Shown here piece after piece: positions 50,386-58,778 of a DNA stretch of 64,000 nucleotides (the first letter of the stretch is position 1; each line of letters starts with the position of its first letter). The notes under the pieces were generated by a model. It was not told the origin of the DNA, made no database searches, and worked only from the letters and a program-made list of their open reading frames with translations. This stretch comes from Rhizobium sp. NFR03 (lineage in GTDB: Bacteria > Pseudomonadota > Alphaproteobacteria > Rhizobiales > Rhizobiaceae). A program made the position numbers and the translations under genes. The stretch covers positions 620,001-684,000 of the forward strand of contig NZ_FOGR01000004.1 of NCBI RefSeq assembly GCF_900111275.1, written 5' to 3'.

Positions 50386-50398
50386 GCAGTAAGGCAAA

Positions 50399-50438
50399 GT
50401 CCCGAGCGGCGGCGCGGCATACGGCCTCCGCTCGGGAC
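50399..50438 (+). terminator. Intercistronic hairpin after the binding-protein gene
   Basis: GTCCCGAGCGG and CCGCTCGGGAC form a perfect 11-bp stem around an 18-nt loop, followed by GGCCGTTTTGG. Such hairpins between a binding-protein gene and its permeases often reduce read-through and stabilise the upstream message, giving more binding protein than transporter. Confidence 0.6.
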
Positions 50439-50480
50439 CGGCCGTTTTGGTCATCCATGGTCAGGCAGGAAGGGATTTCG

Positions 50481-51350
50481 ATGTCGTCGCAGATCAGGGC
50501 TTCCACGGCGTCCGCGCCCGTAAGGCCGGCGAGACCGAGCGGGCTGCGCTGGACCTTGCCAGCGCTCGCCTTCGTCATGCTGTTTTTCGTGGTTCCGGTC
50601 GCAGCGCTCCTCCTGCGCAGCATCACCGAGCCGGCGTTCGGCCTTCAGAACTACGTGGCCCTGCTCGGGTCGTCGACCTACCTGAAGATCTTCGTCAACA
50701 CGTTCCTGGTTTCGGCGGTGGTGACGGTCATTTCGCTGACGATCGGTTTTCCGGTCGCCTGGGCTCTGGCGATCATGCCGGGCAGGCTCGCCTCGGTCAT
50801 CTTCGCGATCCTGCTCCTTTCGATGTGGACCAACCTGCTGGCGCGGACCTACGCCTGGATGGTGCTCCTGCAGCGGACCGGGCTGATCAACAAGATGCTG
50901 ATCGGCATGGGCCTGATCGACCAGCCGCTGCCACTGGTCAACAACCTCGTCGGCGTCACCATCGGCATGACCTATATCATGCTGCCCTTCATCATCCTTC
51001 CGCTCTACGGCGTCATCCGCAAGATCGATCCCGCCATCCTGCAGGCGGCTGCGCTGTGTGGCGCCACCCGCTGGCAGTCGCTGGTGCGGGTGCTCCTGCC
51101 GCTCGCCTTGCCTGGAATGGCTGCGGGTGCTCTCATGGTCTTCGTCATGTCGCTCGGCTACTTCGTCACGCCGGCTTTGCTCGGCGGCACGGCCAACATG
51201 ATGCTGGCGGAGCTGATCGCGCAGTTCGTCCAGTCCCTCGTCAACTGGGGCATGGGCGGCGCCGCGGCCCTCCTGCTGCTCGTCGTCACGCTGGCGCTTT
51301 ATGCCGTCCAGCTCCGCTTTGCCGGCGATCAACGCCTGGGAGATCGCTGA
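50481..51350 (+). CDS. Polyamine-type ABC importer permease (PotB-like)
   Basis: A 289-residue inner-membrane permease with about six membrane segments. It has the PotB motif LSMWTNLLARTYAWMVLLQRTGLINK and the EAA loop LQAAALCGATRWQSLVRVLLPLALPG. GGAAGGG lies 9 bp before the ATG at 50481. It pairs with the PotC-like subunit that starts 1 bp after its stop codon. Confidence 0.92.
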   Translation: MSSQIRASTASAPVRPARPSGLRWTLPALAFVMLFFVVPVAALLLRSITEPAFGLQNYVALLGSSTYLKIFVNTFLVSAVVTVISLTIGFPVAWALAIMPGRLASVIFAILLLSMWTNLLARTYAWMVLLQRTGLINKMLIGMGLIDQPLPLVNNLVGVTIGMTYIMLPFIILPLYGVIRKIDPAILQAAALCGATRWQSLVRVLLPLALPGMAAGALMVFVMSLGYFVTPALLGGTANMMLAELIAQFVQSLVNWGMGGAAALLLLVVTLALYAVQLRFAGDQRLGDR

Positions 51351-51351
51351 C

Positions 51352-52152
51352 ATGCTTCTCGACTTCCAACGCCTCGGCTGGTGGAAATACGCGCTGCTCG
51401 CCATCAGCCTCCTGACCGCTGCGTTCCTGCTCCTGCCGATCCTCTTCATCGCCGCCCTGTCGTTCGGGTCGTCGCAATGGCTGATCTTTCCGCCACCGGG
51501 CTGGACGCTGAAATGGTACGCGGACTTCTTCGCCGATCCGCGCTGGCTCCAGTCCGCCTGGACCAGTTTCCAGATCGCCGCCATCGTCACGGTGCTGTCG
51601 GTTCTCCTCGGTCTGGTGACGTCCTTCGGCCTTGTGCGCGGCAAGTTCCTGTTTCGCGAAACGCTTCGTGCGCTGTTCCTGACGCCGATGATCCTGCCGG
51701 TCGTGGTTCTCGCCGTGGGGCTTTATGCCTTCTTCCTGCAGATCGGCCTCAACGGCACGATGCTCGGCTTCGTGATCGCGCATCTCGTGCTCGCCTTGCC
51801 GTTCTCGATCCTGTCCATCGGCAAGGCTCTCGAAGGCTTCGACAAATCGATCGAGGATGCGGCCGTCCTGTGCGGCGCTTCGCCGCTCGAGGCCAAGATC
51901 CGCGTGACCCTGCCGGCCATCAGCCATGGCCTGTTTTCGGCGGCGATCTTCTCGTTTCTAACGTCCTGGGACGAGGTTGTGGTGGCAATCTTCATGTCGA
52001 GCCCGACGCTTCAGACCCTGCCTGTCAAAGTGTGGGCCACGCTACGGCAGGATCTTACGCCCGTCGTCGCGGCCGCGTCGACCCTTCTCATCCTGTTGAC
52101 CGTCATCTTGATGGCGCTGTTCGCGCTCGTCCGCAAAGGACTGAAATCATGA
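51352..52152 (+). CDS. Polyamine-type ABC importer permease (PotC-like)
   Basis: A 266-residue inner-membrane permease with six membrane segments, the PotC-like FPPPGWTLKWYADFFADPRW and the EAA loop IEDAAVLCGASPLEAKIRVTLPAI. I take the ATG at 51352; the longer frame overlaps the upstream gene and has no ribosome site. It overlaps the ATPase gene by 4 bp. Confidence 0.92.
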   Translation: MLLDFQRLGWWKYALLAISLLTAAFLLLPILFIAALSFGSSQWLIFPPPGWTLKWYADFFADPRWLQSAWTSFQIAAIVTVLSVLLGLVTSFGLVRGKFLFRETLRALFLTPMILPVVVLAVGLYAFFLQIGLNGTMLGFVIAHLVLALPFSILSIGKALEGFDKSIEDAAVLCGASPLEAKIRVTLPAISHGLFSAAIFSFLTSWDEVVVAIFMSSPTLQTLPVKVWATLRQDLTPVVAAASTLLILLTVILMALFALVRKGLKS

Positions 52153-53228
52153 CCGAACCATTCCTGCAGATACAGGGCATCCGCAAGGCGTACGGCCCGG
52201 TCGTGGCGGTCGAGAATGTCGATCTTCAGGTTCGGCGCGGCGAGTTCCTGACCTTCCTCGGGCCTTCGGGCTCGGGAAAAAGCACGACGCTCTATATTCT
52301 CGCCGGATTCGAGGACCCGACTGCCGGCAACATCCTGCTTGACGGCCGCTCGCTTCTGTCGATCCCGTCGCACAAGCGCAATATCGGGATGGTCTTCCAG
52401 CGCTACACCCTGTTTCCCCACCTCTCCGTCGGCGAGAACATTGCGTTCCCTCTGAAGGTGCGGCGATTGCCGAAGGCTGAGGTCGATGCCAAGGTCAAGG
52501 AGATGTTGCGGCTCGTGCGGCTGGAGGGCTTCGAGGATCGAAGGCCGGCGCAGATGTCGGGCGGCCAGCAGCAGCGGGTCGCACTTGCCCGCGCGCTCGC
52601 CTACGATCCGCCCCTGCTTCTGATGGACGAACCGCTGTCGGCGCTCGACAAGAAGCTGCGCGAGGAGATTCAGTACGAGATCCGCCGCATCCACCAGCAG
52701 ACGGAAGTGACGATCCTCTACGTCACTCACGATCAGGAGGAAGCGCTCCGGCTTTCCGACCGTATCGCCGTGTTTTCAAAGGGAATCATCGACCAGATCG
52801 GAACCGGGCCGGAACTATACTCCAATCCGCAGACCCGCTTCGTCGCCGAGTTCATTGGCGACAGCGACTTCCTGCCTTGCAAAGTTCTTTCGGCTTCAGA
52901 TGGACATGCCACCATATCGCTTGGCGATGGCAGGGCACTCGACCGGATCCCTCTCCATGGTTTTGCATCTGCCGGCGGCAAAGCGGCCCTTATGCTCCGG
53001 CCGGAAAGGCTACGCCTCGCGCGAATCTCAGGTGAGAACGCAGGCATCGCAGCGACAGTCAGTGACATCACCTTTCTTGGAAACAATATTCACGTCTCGA
53101 CGACGACCGACGACGGTGCACTGGTTTCGGTTCGCTTGCCATTCGGGCACGAGGCCATTGCCGGTCTAAACCGCGGCGACCGCGTGCAACTCACCTTCGA
53201 TGCGGGTTCCGCGCACGTGTTCTGTTGA
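52149..53228 (+). CDS. Polyamine-type ABC importer ATPase (PotA-like)
   Basis: A 359-residue ATPase with Walker A GPSGSGKS (about residues 37-44), signature MSGGQQQRV, Walker B LLLMDEPLSALDKKL and H-loop VTHDQEEAL. A C-terminal TOBE domain (about 275-355) has LMLRPERLRL. The ATG overlaps the permease stop as ATGA. It is the last gene of the cluster that starts at 39490. About 260 non-coding bases follow, with no clear terminator. Confidence 0.93.
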   Translation: MTEPFLQIQGIRKAYGPVVAVENVDLQVRRGEFLTFLGPSGSGKSTTLYILAGFEDPTAGNILLDGRSLLSIPSHKRNIGMVFQRYTLFPHLSVGENIAFPLKVRRLPKAEVDAKVKEMLRLVRLEGFEDRRPAQMSGGQQQRVALARALAYDPPLLLMDEPLSALDKKLREEIQYEIRRIHQQTEVTILYVTHDQEEALRLSDRIAVFSKGIIDQIGTGPELYSNPQTRFVAEFIGDSDFLPCKVLSASDGHATISLGDGRALDRIPLHGFASAGGKAALMLRPERLRLARISGENAGIAATVSDITFLGNNIHVSTTTDDGALVSVRLPFGHEAIAGLNRGDRVQLTFDAGSAHVFC

Positions 53229-53489
53229 AGGATGCCTTTTAGCTTAGCTGATCCGAGATGTTTCTGGCTTGCTCCTCATCAGCGAAGCCTTCAGCCGCAG
53301 ATTAAACCGGGGTCGAAATCAAGACATCTCCCGCGTTTCATCGCCATACAGGAACTTGACGCCAACCTCTTTCAAATTCCACGCGACAATATTCTGTCCG
53401 AGTAAAAGGGGAATGAGACAGCAAATCTGCGGGTCGCATGAGCAAAAGCGGAGGCTAAGATTGTTGACCGGAGGTCGTTGAGTTTGCGG

Positions 53490-53975
53490 TCATCCCAGCG
53501 CAGATAACGTGCCATGAGCCATAAGCTGTATGTCAACGAGGCTTGCGAGCTTTTGAAGCTTAACAAGCTCGCTCTCTGTTGCCTGACGAGGGGTGCGACC
53601 GATCACGCAGAGAGCGCCAACGCCTTTCATGAGCTTGACACCGGCATAGAAACGAATACCCGGCCCGGCGGTGACCAGCGGGTTATCCTGAAAACGGCTG
53701 TCCCTCGTCGCGTCCTCAACCACCATGAGCTTTGGCGCTTCTATCGTATGTGAACAGAACGACTGGCTGCGTGGTGTTTCCTTCGTGTTCAAACCTACAA
53801 TCGTCTTGAACCACTGCCGATCGGTGTCGATGAGACTGACAGCGGCGATGCTCGCACCCGGAAACAATGTCAGCGCTTGTTCGGCAAGCCCCCGAAACAT
53901 CCGGTCTTCCGGTGAATCCAGGATGCTAAGTTCGTGAAGCCGCTCAAGTCGTCGCGCCTCCTGATCCGCGTCCAT
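53490..53975 (-). CDS. Stand-alone GAF-domain protein
   Basis: A 161-residue cytoplasmic protein that is almost entirely one GAF domain: RLERLHELSILDSPEDRMFRGLAEQALTLFPGASIAAVSLIDTDRQWFK, SQSFCSHTIEAPKLMVVEDATRDSRFQDNPLV, then FYAGVKLMKGVGALCVIG. This is usually the N-terminal sensor of histidine kinases or diguanylate cyclases, but here a stop follows directly. It lies 82 bp downstream of the chemoreceptor gene on the same strand. It may be a free-standing sensor or the remnant of a larger signalling gene. Confidence 0.8.
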   Translation of the reverse strand: MDADQEARRLERLHELSILDSPEDRMFRGLAEQALTLFPGASIAAVSLIDTDRQWFKTIVGLNTKETPRSQSFCSHTIEAPKLMVVEDATRDSRFQDNPLVTAGPGIRFYAGVKLMKGVGALCVIGRTPRQATESELVKLQKLASLVDIQLMAHGTLSALG

Positions 53976-54057
53976 AAGTTCTGTCCTTCTCGATCATGGG
54001 CCAGACCACTGACCAGGTTGAAGACGTAGGAAATCACGTACGTTTCGGCGCTCCAGG

Positions 54058-55806
54058 TTACCCTCTGGCGGATCGCGGCATCGCCGATCGAGGAGCGTGT
54101 TGCCGATGATGTGCGCGAGCCTCTGGGCGCTGCCAGTCTTGCTGATCGCCACCAACGCGGAACTCGCCGATCAAGGCAGCCATCTCGGAAGCTGCCAGTC
54201 TCAGGCGGCCGGCGGCATCCGTCGCCTTGCCGAGCATGACGGCATTCATCTGCGTGACCTGGTCCATTTGATTGACGGCGATATTCACCTCGGCGAGTCC
54301 GGTGGCTTGCTCTTGCGAGGATCGCGCCATTTCGGAAAGGACGAGATCGATTTCTCCAACTTTCGCCGTCACGGCCTCTAGGGCGCCGGCGACGTCACCA
54401 ACAAGCTTTACGCCCCGTTTCACCTGATCCGAGCTCGATGAAATCAGCGTCTTGATCTCCTTGGCAGCCTTCGCGGACCGCTGCGCCAGCTCTCGGACCT
54501 CTTGAGCAACCACGGCGAAACCACGCCCTGATTCACCGGCTCTTGCAGCCTCGACGCCCGCGTTCAAGGCAAGCAGATTGGTCTGGAATGCAATTTCATC
54601 GATGACGCCGATGATCTGGGAAATCCTGTTTGAGCTCTCGTCGATCTCACCCATGACGACCGCCGCCTGGCTCATGACCGCCCCCGAACGTTCCGTCCCG
54701 CTGCGCGCACCGGACGCGGCAAGAGCGGCCTCCAAGGCGCATTCCGCGCTTCGTCTTACGGTAGACGTGATTTCATCCAGCGCTGCTGCGGTCTGTTCAA
54801 GGCTCGCAGCTTGTTGCTCGATCCGTCGGGACATATCGTCCGATGACTGAGCAATCTCCTCGGTTCCTGCCGACATGATCGAGGAACTGGAGGTAACCTT
54901 CCTCATGGTCGTCTGCAGGCGATTGACCGACGTGTTGTAATCCAGCCGAAGCGGTTCGAACGCGGGTTCGAATTCCTCGTTGAGTCGATACTCGAGATCA
55001 TTGTCGGCCAAAGCGGCCATGCCGCGCGCGACTTCCGATATGGCGCGAACACGCCCGGTTATGTTCGTAGCGAACTTCACAATGGATGTGACCTTGCCGT
55101 CGACATCCAGTATCGGATTATATGATGCCTGGATCCAGATCTCGCGCTTGTTCTTTCCGAGCCGTCGAAATTCGGCCGCGATGAATTCGCCGGCGTTCAA
55201 TTTTTCCCAAAAATCGCGATAATCGCTGGACTGAGCCAGTGTATCATCGACAAACATCCGATGATGCTTGCCTTTAATTTCATCAAGACTGTACCCGAGC
55301 AACGACAGGAAGTTCTCGTTCGCCGTGACGACTTCACCACCTGGCGTGAATTCGATGACGCCTTGGACGCGGGATATCGCTTCCAGCTTCGCTTCAAACG
55401 CGGCGTTCCTGCGGTGGGCGGCCGTCGTTTCGGTCGCAACCTTAACGACCCGCACGACCTTGCCGCTTGCGTTGAGCACGGGGTTATAGGACGCCTGGAT
55501 CCAAATCTGCCGCCCGCCCTTGGCGATGCGCCTGTACTCCTGCTGATCGGATTTCCCGCTCCGCAGCTTCTCCCAAAACTCTTTATAAGCATGTGATTTG
55601 GCATGCTCGGTATCGACGAACAGGCTGTGATGTTTGCCGACGATCTCTGATGATGAATAACCCACGACCGAACAAAACGTGTCGTTCGCTCGAAGAATCC
55701 GACCGTCTGGATCAAATTCAATGATTGCCAGGGTCTTCTCAAGTGCGCGTAGCAAGCCGGCGGCACGGTTGTTAAACAGGCTGAATGAGCTTTGCATGTC
55801 GTTCAT
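54058..55806 (-). CDS. Soluble methyl-accepting chemotaxis protein with two PAS domains
   Basis: A 582-residue chemoreceptor without membrane segments. Two similar PAS domains (about residues 20-130 and 142-252) share the ending IWIQASYNP-L---GKV. They are followed by a HAMP-like linker and the signalling coiled coil with the conserved tip IDEIAFQTNLLALNAGVEAARAGESGRGFAVVAQEVRELAQRSA (about 405-450). The last 25 or so residues (HHRQHAPRSAMPRSARG) have no receptor-like character. No CheA/CheW binding partner genes are nearby. PAS domains suggest redox, oxygen or small-ligand sensing in the cytoplasm. Confidence 0.92.
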   Translation of the reverse strand: MNDMQSSFSLFNNRAAGLLRALEKTLAIIEFDPDGRILRANDTFCSVVGYSSSEIVGKHHSLFVDTEHAKSHAYKEFWEKLRSGKSDQQEYRRIAKGGRQIWIQASYNPVLNASGKVVRVVKVATETTAAHRRNAAFEAKLEAISRVQGVIEFTPGGEVVTANENFLSLLGYSLDEIKGKHHRMFVDDTLAQSSDYRDFWEKLNAGEFIAAEFRRLGKNKREIWIQASYNPILDVDGKVTSIVKFATNITGRVRAISEVARGMAALADNDLEYRLNEEFEPAFEPLRLDYNTSVNRLQTTMRKVTSSSSIMSAGTEEIAQSSDDMSRRIEQQAASLEQTAAALDEITSTVRRSAECALEAALAASGARSGTERSGAVMSQAAVVMGEIDESSNRISQIIGVIDEIAFQTNLLALNAGVEAARAGESGRGFAVVAQEVRELAQRSAKAAKEIKTLISSSSDQVKRGVKLVGDVAGALEAVTAKVGEIDLVLSEMARSSQEQATGLAEVNIAVNQMDQVTQMNAVMLGKATDAAGRLRLAASEMAALIGEFRVGGDQQDWQRPEARAHHRQHAPRSAMPRSARG

Positions 55807-55979
55807 ACCTTATGGCCGCTACCTACTAGGCGTCATGGCAAACTTACACGACGATCATTTACGGGCGCTTAAAGCAGAGTACGGCCAGTACCAAATTGCC
55901 GGAAATTTCGAGATATCGATTCCATAGCGCGCGCTTATTGCTTTCCCATTGCGATAACGCGCACCTCGATCAATGTCTC

Positions 55980-56035
55980 TTGACAGACCGCCAGGGTAGC
56001 GTGCTAATACGCATTAGCAGCTAATACGTATTAGC
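55980..56035 (+). promoter_or_regulatory. LacI-gene promoter overlapped by tandem operators
   Basis: TTGACA (55980-55985), a 17-bp spacer and GCTAAT (56003-56008) form a promoter. Over its -10 and start lie two operators: GCTAATACGCATTAGC (56003-56018, 6-bp arms) and GCTAATACGTATTAGC (56020-56035, a perfect 16-bp palindrome), 17 bp apart. This is the form expected for a LacI-family repressor controlling its own operon; the first gene starts at 56065. Confidence 0.75.
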
Positions 56036-56064
56036 AATTTGACTGATGCTCGGGAGCGCCTTGC

Positions 56065-57126
56065 GTGACAGGCCATAAGCGATTGACGCAGAACGATATC
56101 GCAAGACTTGCAGGCGTTAGTCAGGCGACTGTTTCGCTTGTTCTAAATGGCGCACCGACTGCGTTGGCGCGCATTCCGGCGGAAACCCGTGAACGAGTAC
56201 AGAAGGTCATTCGCACGACCGGTTACGTTGCTGATCCGATCGCTCGACGCATGGCAAAGGGTCTGAACCGCATCCTTGGTGTCTTCACTTACGAACCGGC
56301 GTTCCCCAGCGAACAGGCGGATTTCTTCACGCCCTTCCTGCTCGGCATCGAAGAAGAGGCGCAGCAGCAGAACTACGACCTCCTGCTTCTGACCAGCGCC
56401 GGTGTCGGCAGCAACCGCAAGATATTCTCTGAGAACAACCGGCTCAGGATCGCCGATGGCTGCCTCGTGCTCGGCCGTGAGTTCGACCGCAAGGAGCTGG
56501 CGCGGCTGGTGGCGGAAGATTACCCGTTCGTCGCAATCGGGCGACGTGAGGATGCAGGCGGACCCGTTCCCTACGTCGGCGGCGATTACACGGCTGGTAC
56601 GAAACGGCTCGTCGAGCAGGCCATTGCACTCGGCCACGCGAAACTTGCCTATGTTGGCCCCGATGGCCCGGCGGAATCCGTTGCCGATCGCTGGCACGGT
56701 TTTGGCCTGGCATTGGGCGAGCGGGCGGAGCTTTCCTTCCACGTAAAGGCGGTGAACAGGCCGGCGGACGAGATCCTTGGTGGGATCCTCTCAAGCGCTG
56801 CGACTGTCGTCTTCTTCATTGAACTGGCTGATGCCGTTCGTGTCGAAGCGCTCGCACGCGAACGCGGGCTCTCGGTGCCCTCGGACATTTCGATGATCGT
56901 GCTTGGCAGCCATATACGCGCGGGCCGCAGCCCCGTGCGCTTTACGTCCTATGAAATTCCGCGCGAGGAGATGGGACGGCAGGCAACGGCGATGCTGGTC
57001 AACCGCATTGAGACCGGCAGTTCCGGCAGCCAGATTCTTCTGACCTGTGAGCCCGTCGCGGGCGAAACACTGGGGCTATGCCCGTCGGATCCCGCGAAGA
57101 AACGCCAATCAACAAAACGGATGTAA
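56065..57126 (+). CDS. LacI-family transcriptional repressor
   Basis: A 353-residue regulator with a LacI helix-turn-helix and hinge (LTQNDIARLAGVSQATVSLVLNG, about residues 6-28) and a periplasmic-binding-protein-like effector domain (RILGVFTYEPAFPSEQADFFTPFLLGIEEEAQQQNYDLLLL). The GTG at 56065 starts the family-typical sequence. It is the first gene of a plus-strand operon with an FAD oxidoreductase and a sugar-type importer, and two matching operators overlap its promoter. It is therefore likely an autoregulated repressor induced by the imported sugar or a derivative. Confidence 0.92.
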   Translation: MTGHKRLTQNDIARLAGVSQATVSLVLNGAPTALARIPAETRERVQKVIRTTGYVADPIARRMAKGLNRILGVFTYEPAFPSEQADFFTPFLLGIEEEAQQQNYDLLLLTSAGVGSNRKIFSENNRLRIADGCLVLGREFDRKELARLVAEDYPFVAIGRREDAGGPVPYVGGDYTAGTKRLVEQAIALGHAKLAYVGPDGPAESVADRWHGFGLALGERAELSFHVKAVNRPADEILGGILSSAATVVFFIELADAVRVEALARERGLSVPSDISMIVLGSHIRAGRSPVRFTSYEIPREEMGRQATAMLVNRIETGSSGSQILLTCEPVAGETLGLCPSDPAKKRQSTKRM

Positions 57127-57130
57127 TGAC

Positions 57131-58741
57131 GTGAAAGAATTGCAAGCAGATATTCTCGTGGTAGGCGGCGGCCTGGGTGGAGTGGCGGCGGCTTTGGGCG
57201 CGGCACGGGCGGGCAAGCGCGTTATCATGACGGAGGAATTCGACTGGATCGGCGGTCAGTTGACAAGCCAGGCCGTGCCATCGGACGAGCATACCTGGGT
57301 CGAGCAGTTCGGCATCACGCGATCCTATCGCAAACTGCGCGCCGGCGTCCGACAGTATTATCGTGACTATTATCCGTTGACCGAAGGCGCCCGCGCCTGG
57401 GGTGATCTCAATCCGGGCGGCGGTTGGGTGAGCCGCATCTGCGCGGAACCACGCGTCAGCCTGGCAGTGATGGAGAGCATGCTAATGCCCTATATCGGTG
57501 CCGGCCGGCTGACGGTGCTGAAACCCTACCGGCCTGTTGCCGCAGATGTCGAGGGCGATACGGTGCGCTCAGTCACCGTGCGCCACCGCGATACGAATGC
57601 CGAGATCGTCATTTCCGCCGAATACATTCTCGACGCGACCGAACTCGGCGATCTTCTGCCGATGACGGGTACGGAATACGCTAAAGGCTTCGAGGCGCAG
57701 TCCGACACCGGCGAACCGAGTGCGCCGGCGGAAGCCCAGCCGGACAATGTTCAGGCAGTCTCTATCTGCTTTGCGATCGATCATGTCGATGGCGACCAGA
57801 CGATCGACAAGCCGGAAAACTATGACTACTGGCGCAAATACCAACCGCATTTCTGGGGTGGCCCGCTGCTCGGCCTGACGGCGCCGCATCCCCGCACACT
57901 GGAGCATACAACACGGTCGTTCACGCCGAACCCGGACGATGATCCGCTTCTTGTCGACGCCGACCAGCGCAAGGGCGGCGGCGACGAAAACCTCTGGATT
58001 TTCCGCCGGATCGCAGCGCGCAAGAACTTTGCGCCTGCTTTCTATCAGTCTGACATCTGCCTCGTGAACTGGCCGATGATCGACTACATGGAGGGCACCA
58101 TTATCGACGTCCCGGACGAGGAAAAGGCACGTCATCTGAAATCTGCGGCTGACCTTTCCTATTCTGTCTTCTACTGGCTGCAGACGGAAGCACTGCGTCA
58201 CGACGGAGGGCAGGGTTACAGCGGCCTGCGTCTGCGTGGTGATATCACCGGCACTGAACATGGCCTCGCCATGGCGCCCTATATCCGTGAGGGCCGGCGT
58301 ATCAAGCCGGTGACTCGGATCGTTGAACAGGACCTGTCCTCCATCGTGCGCGGGGAAAAGGGCGCGGTGCGTTATCGAGACAGCATCGGCATTGGCATGT
58401 ACCGCATCGACCTGCATCCCTCGACCGGCGGCGACAACTATGTCGATGTGCCGTCCTGCCCGTTCGAGATCCCGCTGGGTGCGTTGCTTCCGCAGCGAAT
58501 GAAGAACCTTATCCCCGCCGGCAAGAATATCGGCACCACGCATATCACCAACGGCTGCTACCGCCTGCACCCGGTCGAATGGAACATCGGCGAGGTGGCC
58601 GGCATGCTGGCGGCTTGGTGCCTGAGCAGGAGGCTTACGCCACATCAGGTGCAGGCAACGGACAGCCATCTGGCGGAATTCCAAGCGGCGCTGACCCGCG
58701 AAGGCATCGAGTTCCGCTGGCCGGAGATCGCCGCCTACTGA
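57131..58741 (+). CDS. FAD-dependent oxidoreductase (FAD_oxidored family)
   Basis: A 536-residue flavoprotein. The FAD-binding Rossmann motif VVGGGLGGVAAALGAARAGKRV is at the N-terminus, followed by WIGGQLTSQ. The C-terminus has LIPAGKNIGTTHITNGCYRLHPVEWNIGEVAG, a second flavin-contact motif of the family. The GTG at 57131 is 4 bp after the LacI stop; a longer frame overlapping the LacI gene is unlikely. There is no signal peptide, so it is cytoplasmic. It probably oxidises the sugar or sugar derivative brought in by the importer downstream. Substrate unknown. Confidence 0.87.
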   Translation: MKELQADILVVGGGLGGVAAALGAARAGKRVIMTEEFDWIGGQLTSQAVPSDEHTWVEQFGITRSYRKLRAGVRQYYRDYYPLTEGARAWGDLNPGGGWVSRICAEPRVSLAVMESMLMPYIGAGRLTVLKPYRPVAADVEGDTVRSVTVRHRDTNAEIVISAEYILDATELGDLLPMTGTEYAKGFEAQSDTGEPSAPAEAQPDNVQAVSICFAIDHVDGDQTIDKPENYDYWRKYQPHFWGGPLLGLTAPHPRTLEHTTRSFTPNPDDDPLLVDADQRKGGGDENLWIFRRIAARKNFAPAFYQSDICLVNWPMIDYMEGTIIDVPDEEKARHLKSAADLSYSVFYWLQTEALRHDGGQGYSGLRLRGDITGTEHGLAMAPYIREGRRIKPVTRIVEQDLSSIVRGEKGAVRYRDSIGIGMYRIDLHPSTGGDNYVDVPSCPFEIPLGALLPQRMKNLIPAGKNIGTTHITNGCYRLHPVEWNIGEVAGMLAAWCLSRRLTPHQVQATDSHLAEFQAALTREGIEFRWPEIAAY

Positions 58742-58778
58742 TTTTTTGATCAACCCCATCTTTGGAGGAGGGCTGGGA

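Noticed and set aside
53269-53481. A 70-codon plus-strand frame after the polyamine-type ATPase
   Set aside because: No ribosome site, no recognisable sequence pattern, and it lies in low-coding-quality DNA between convergent genes.
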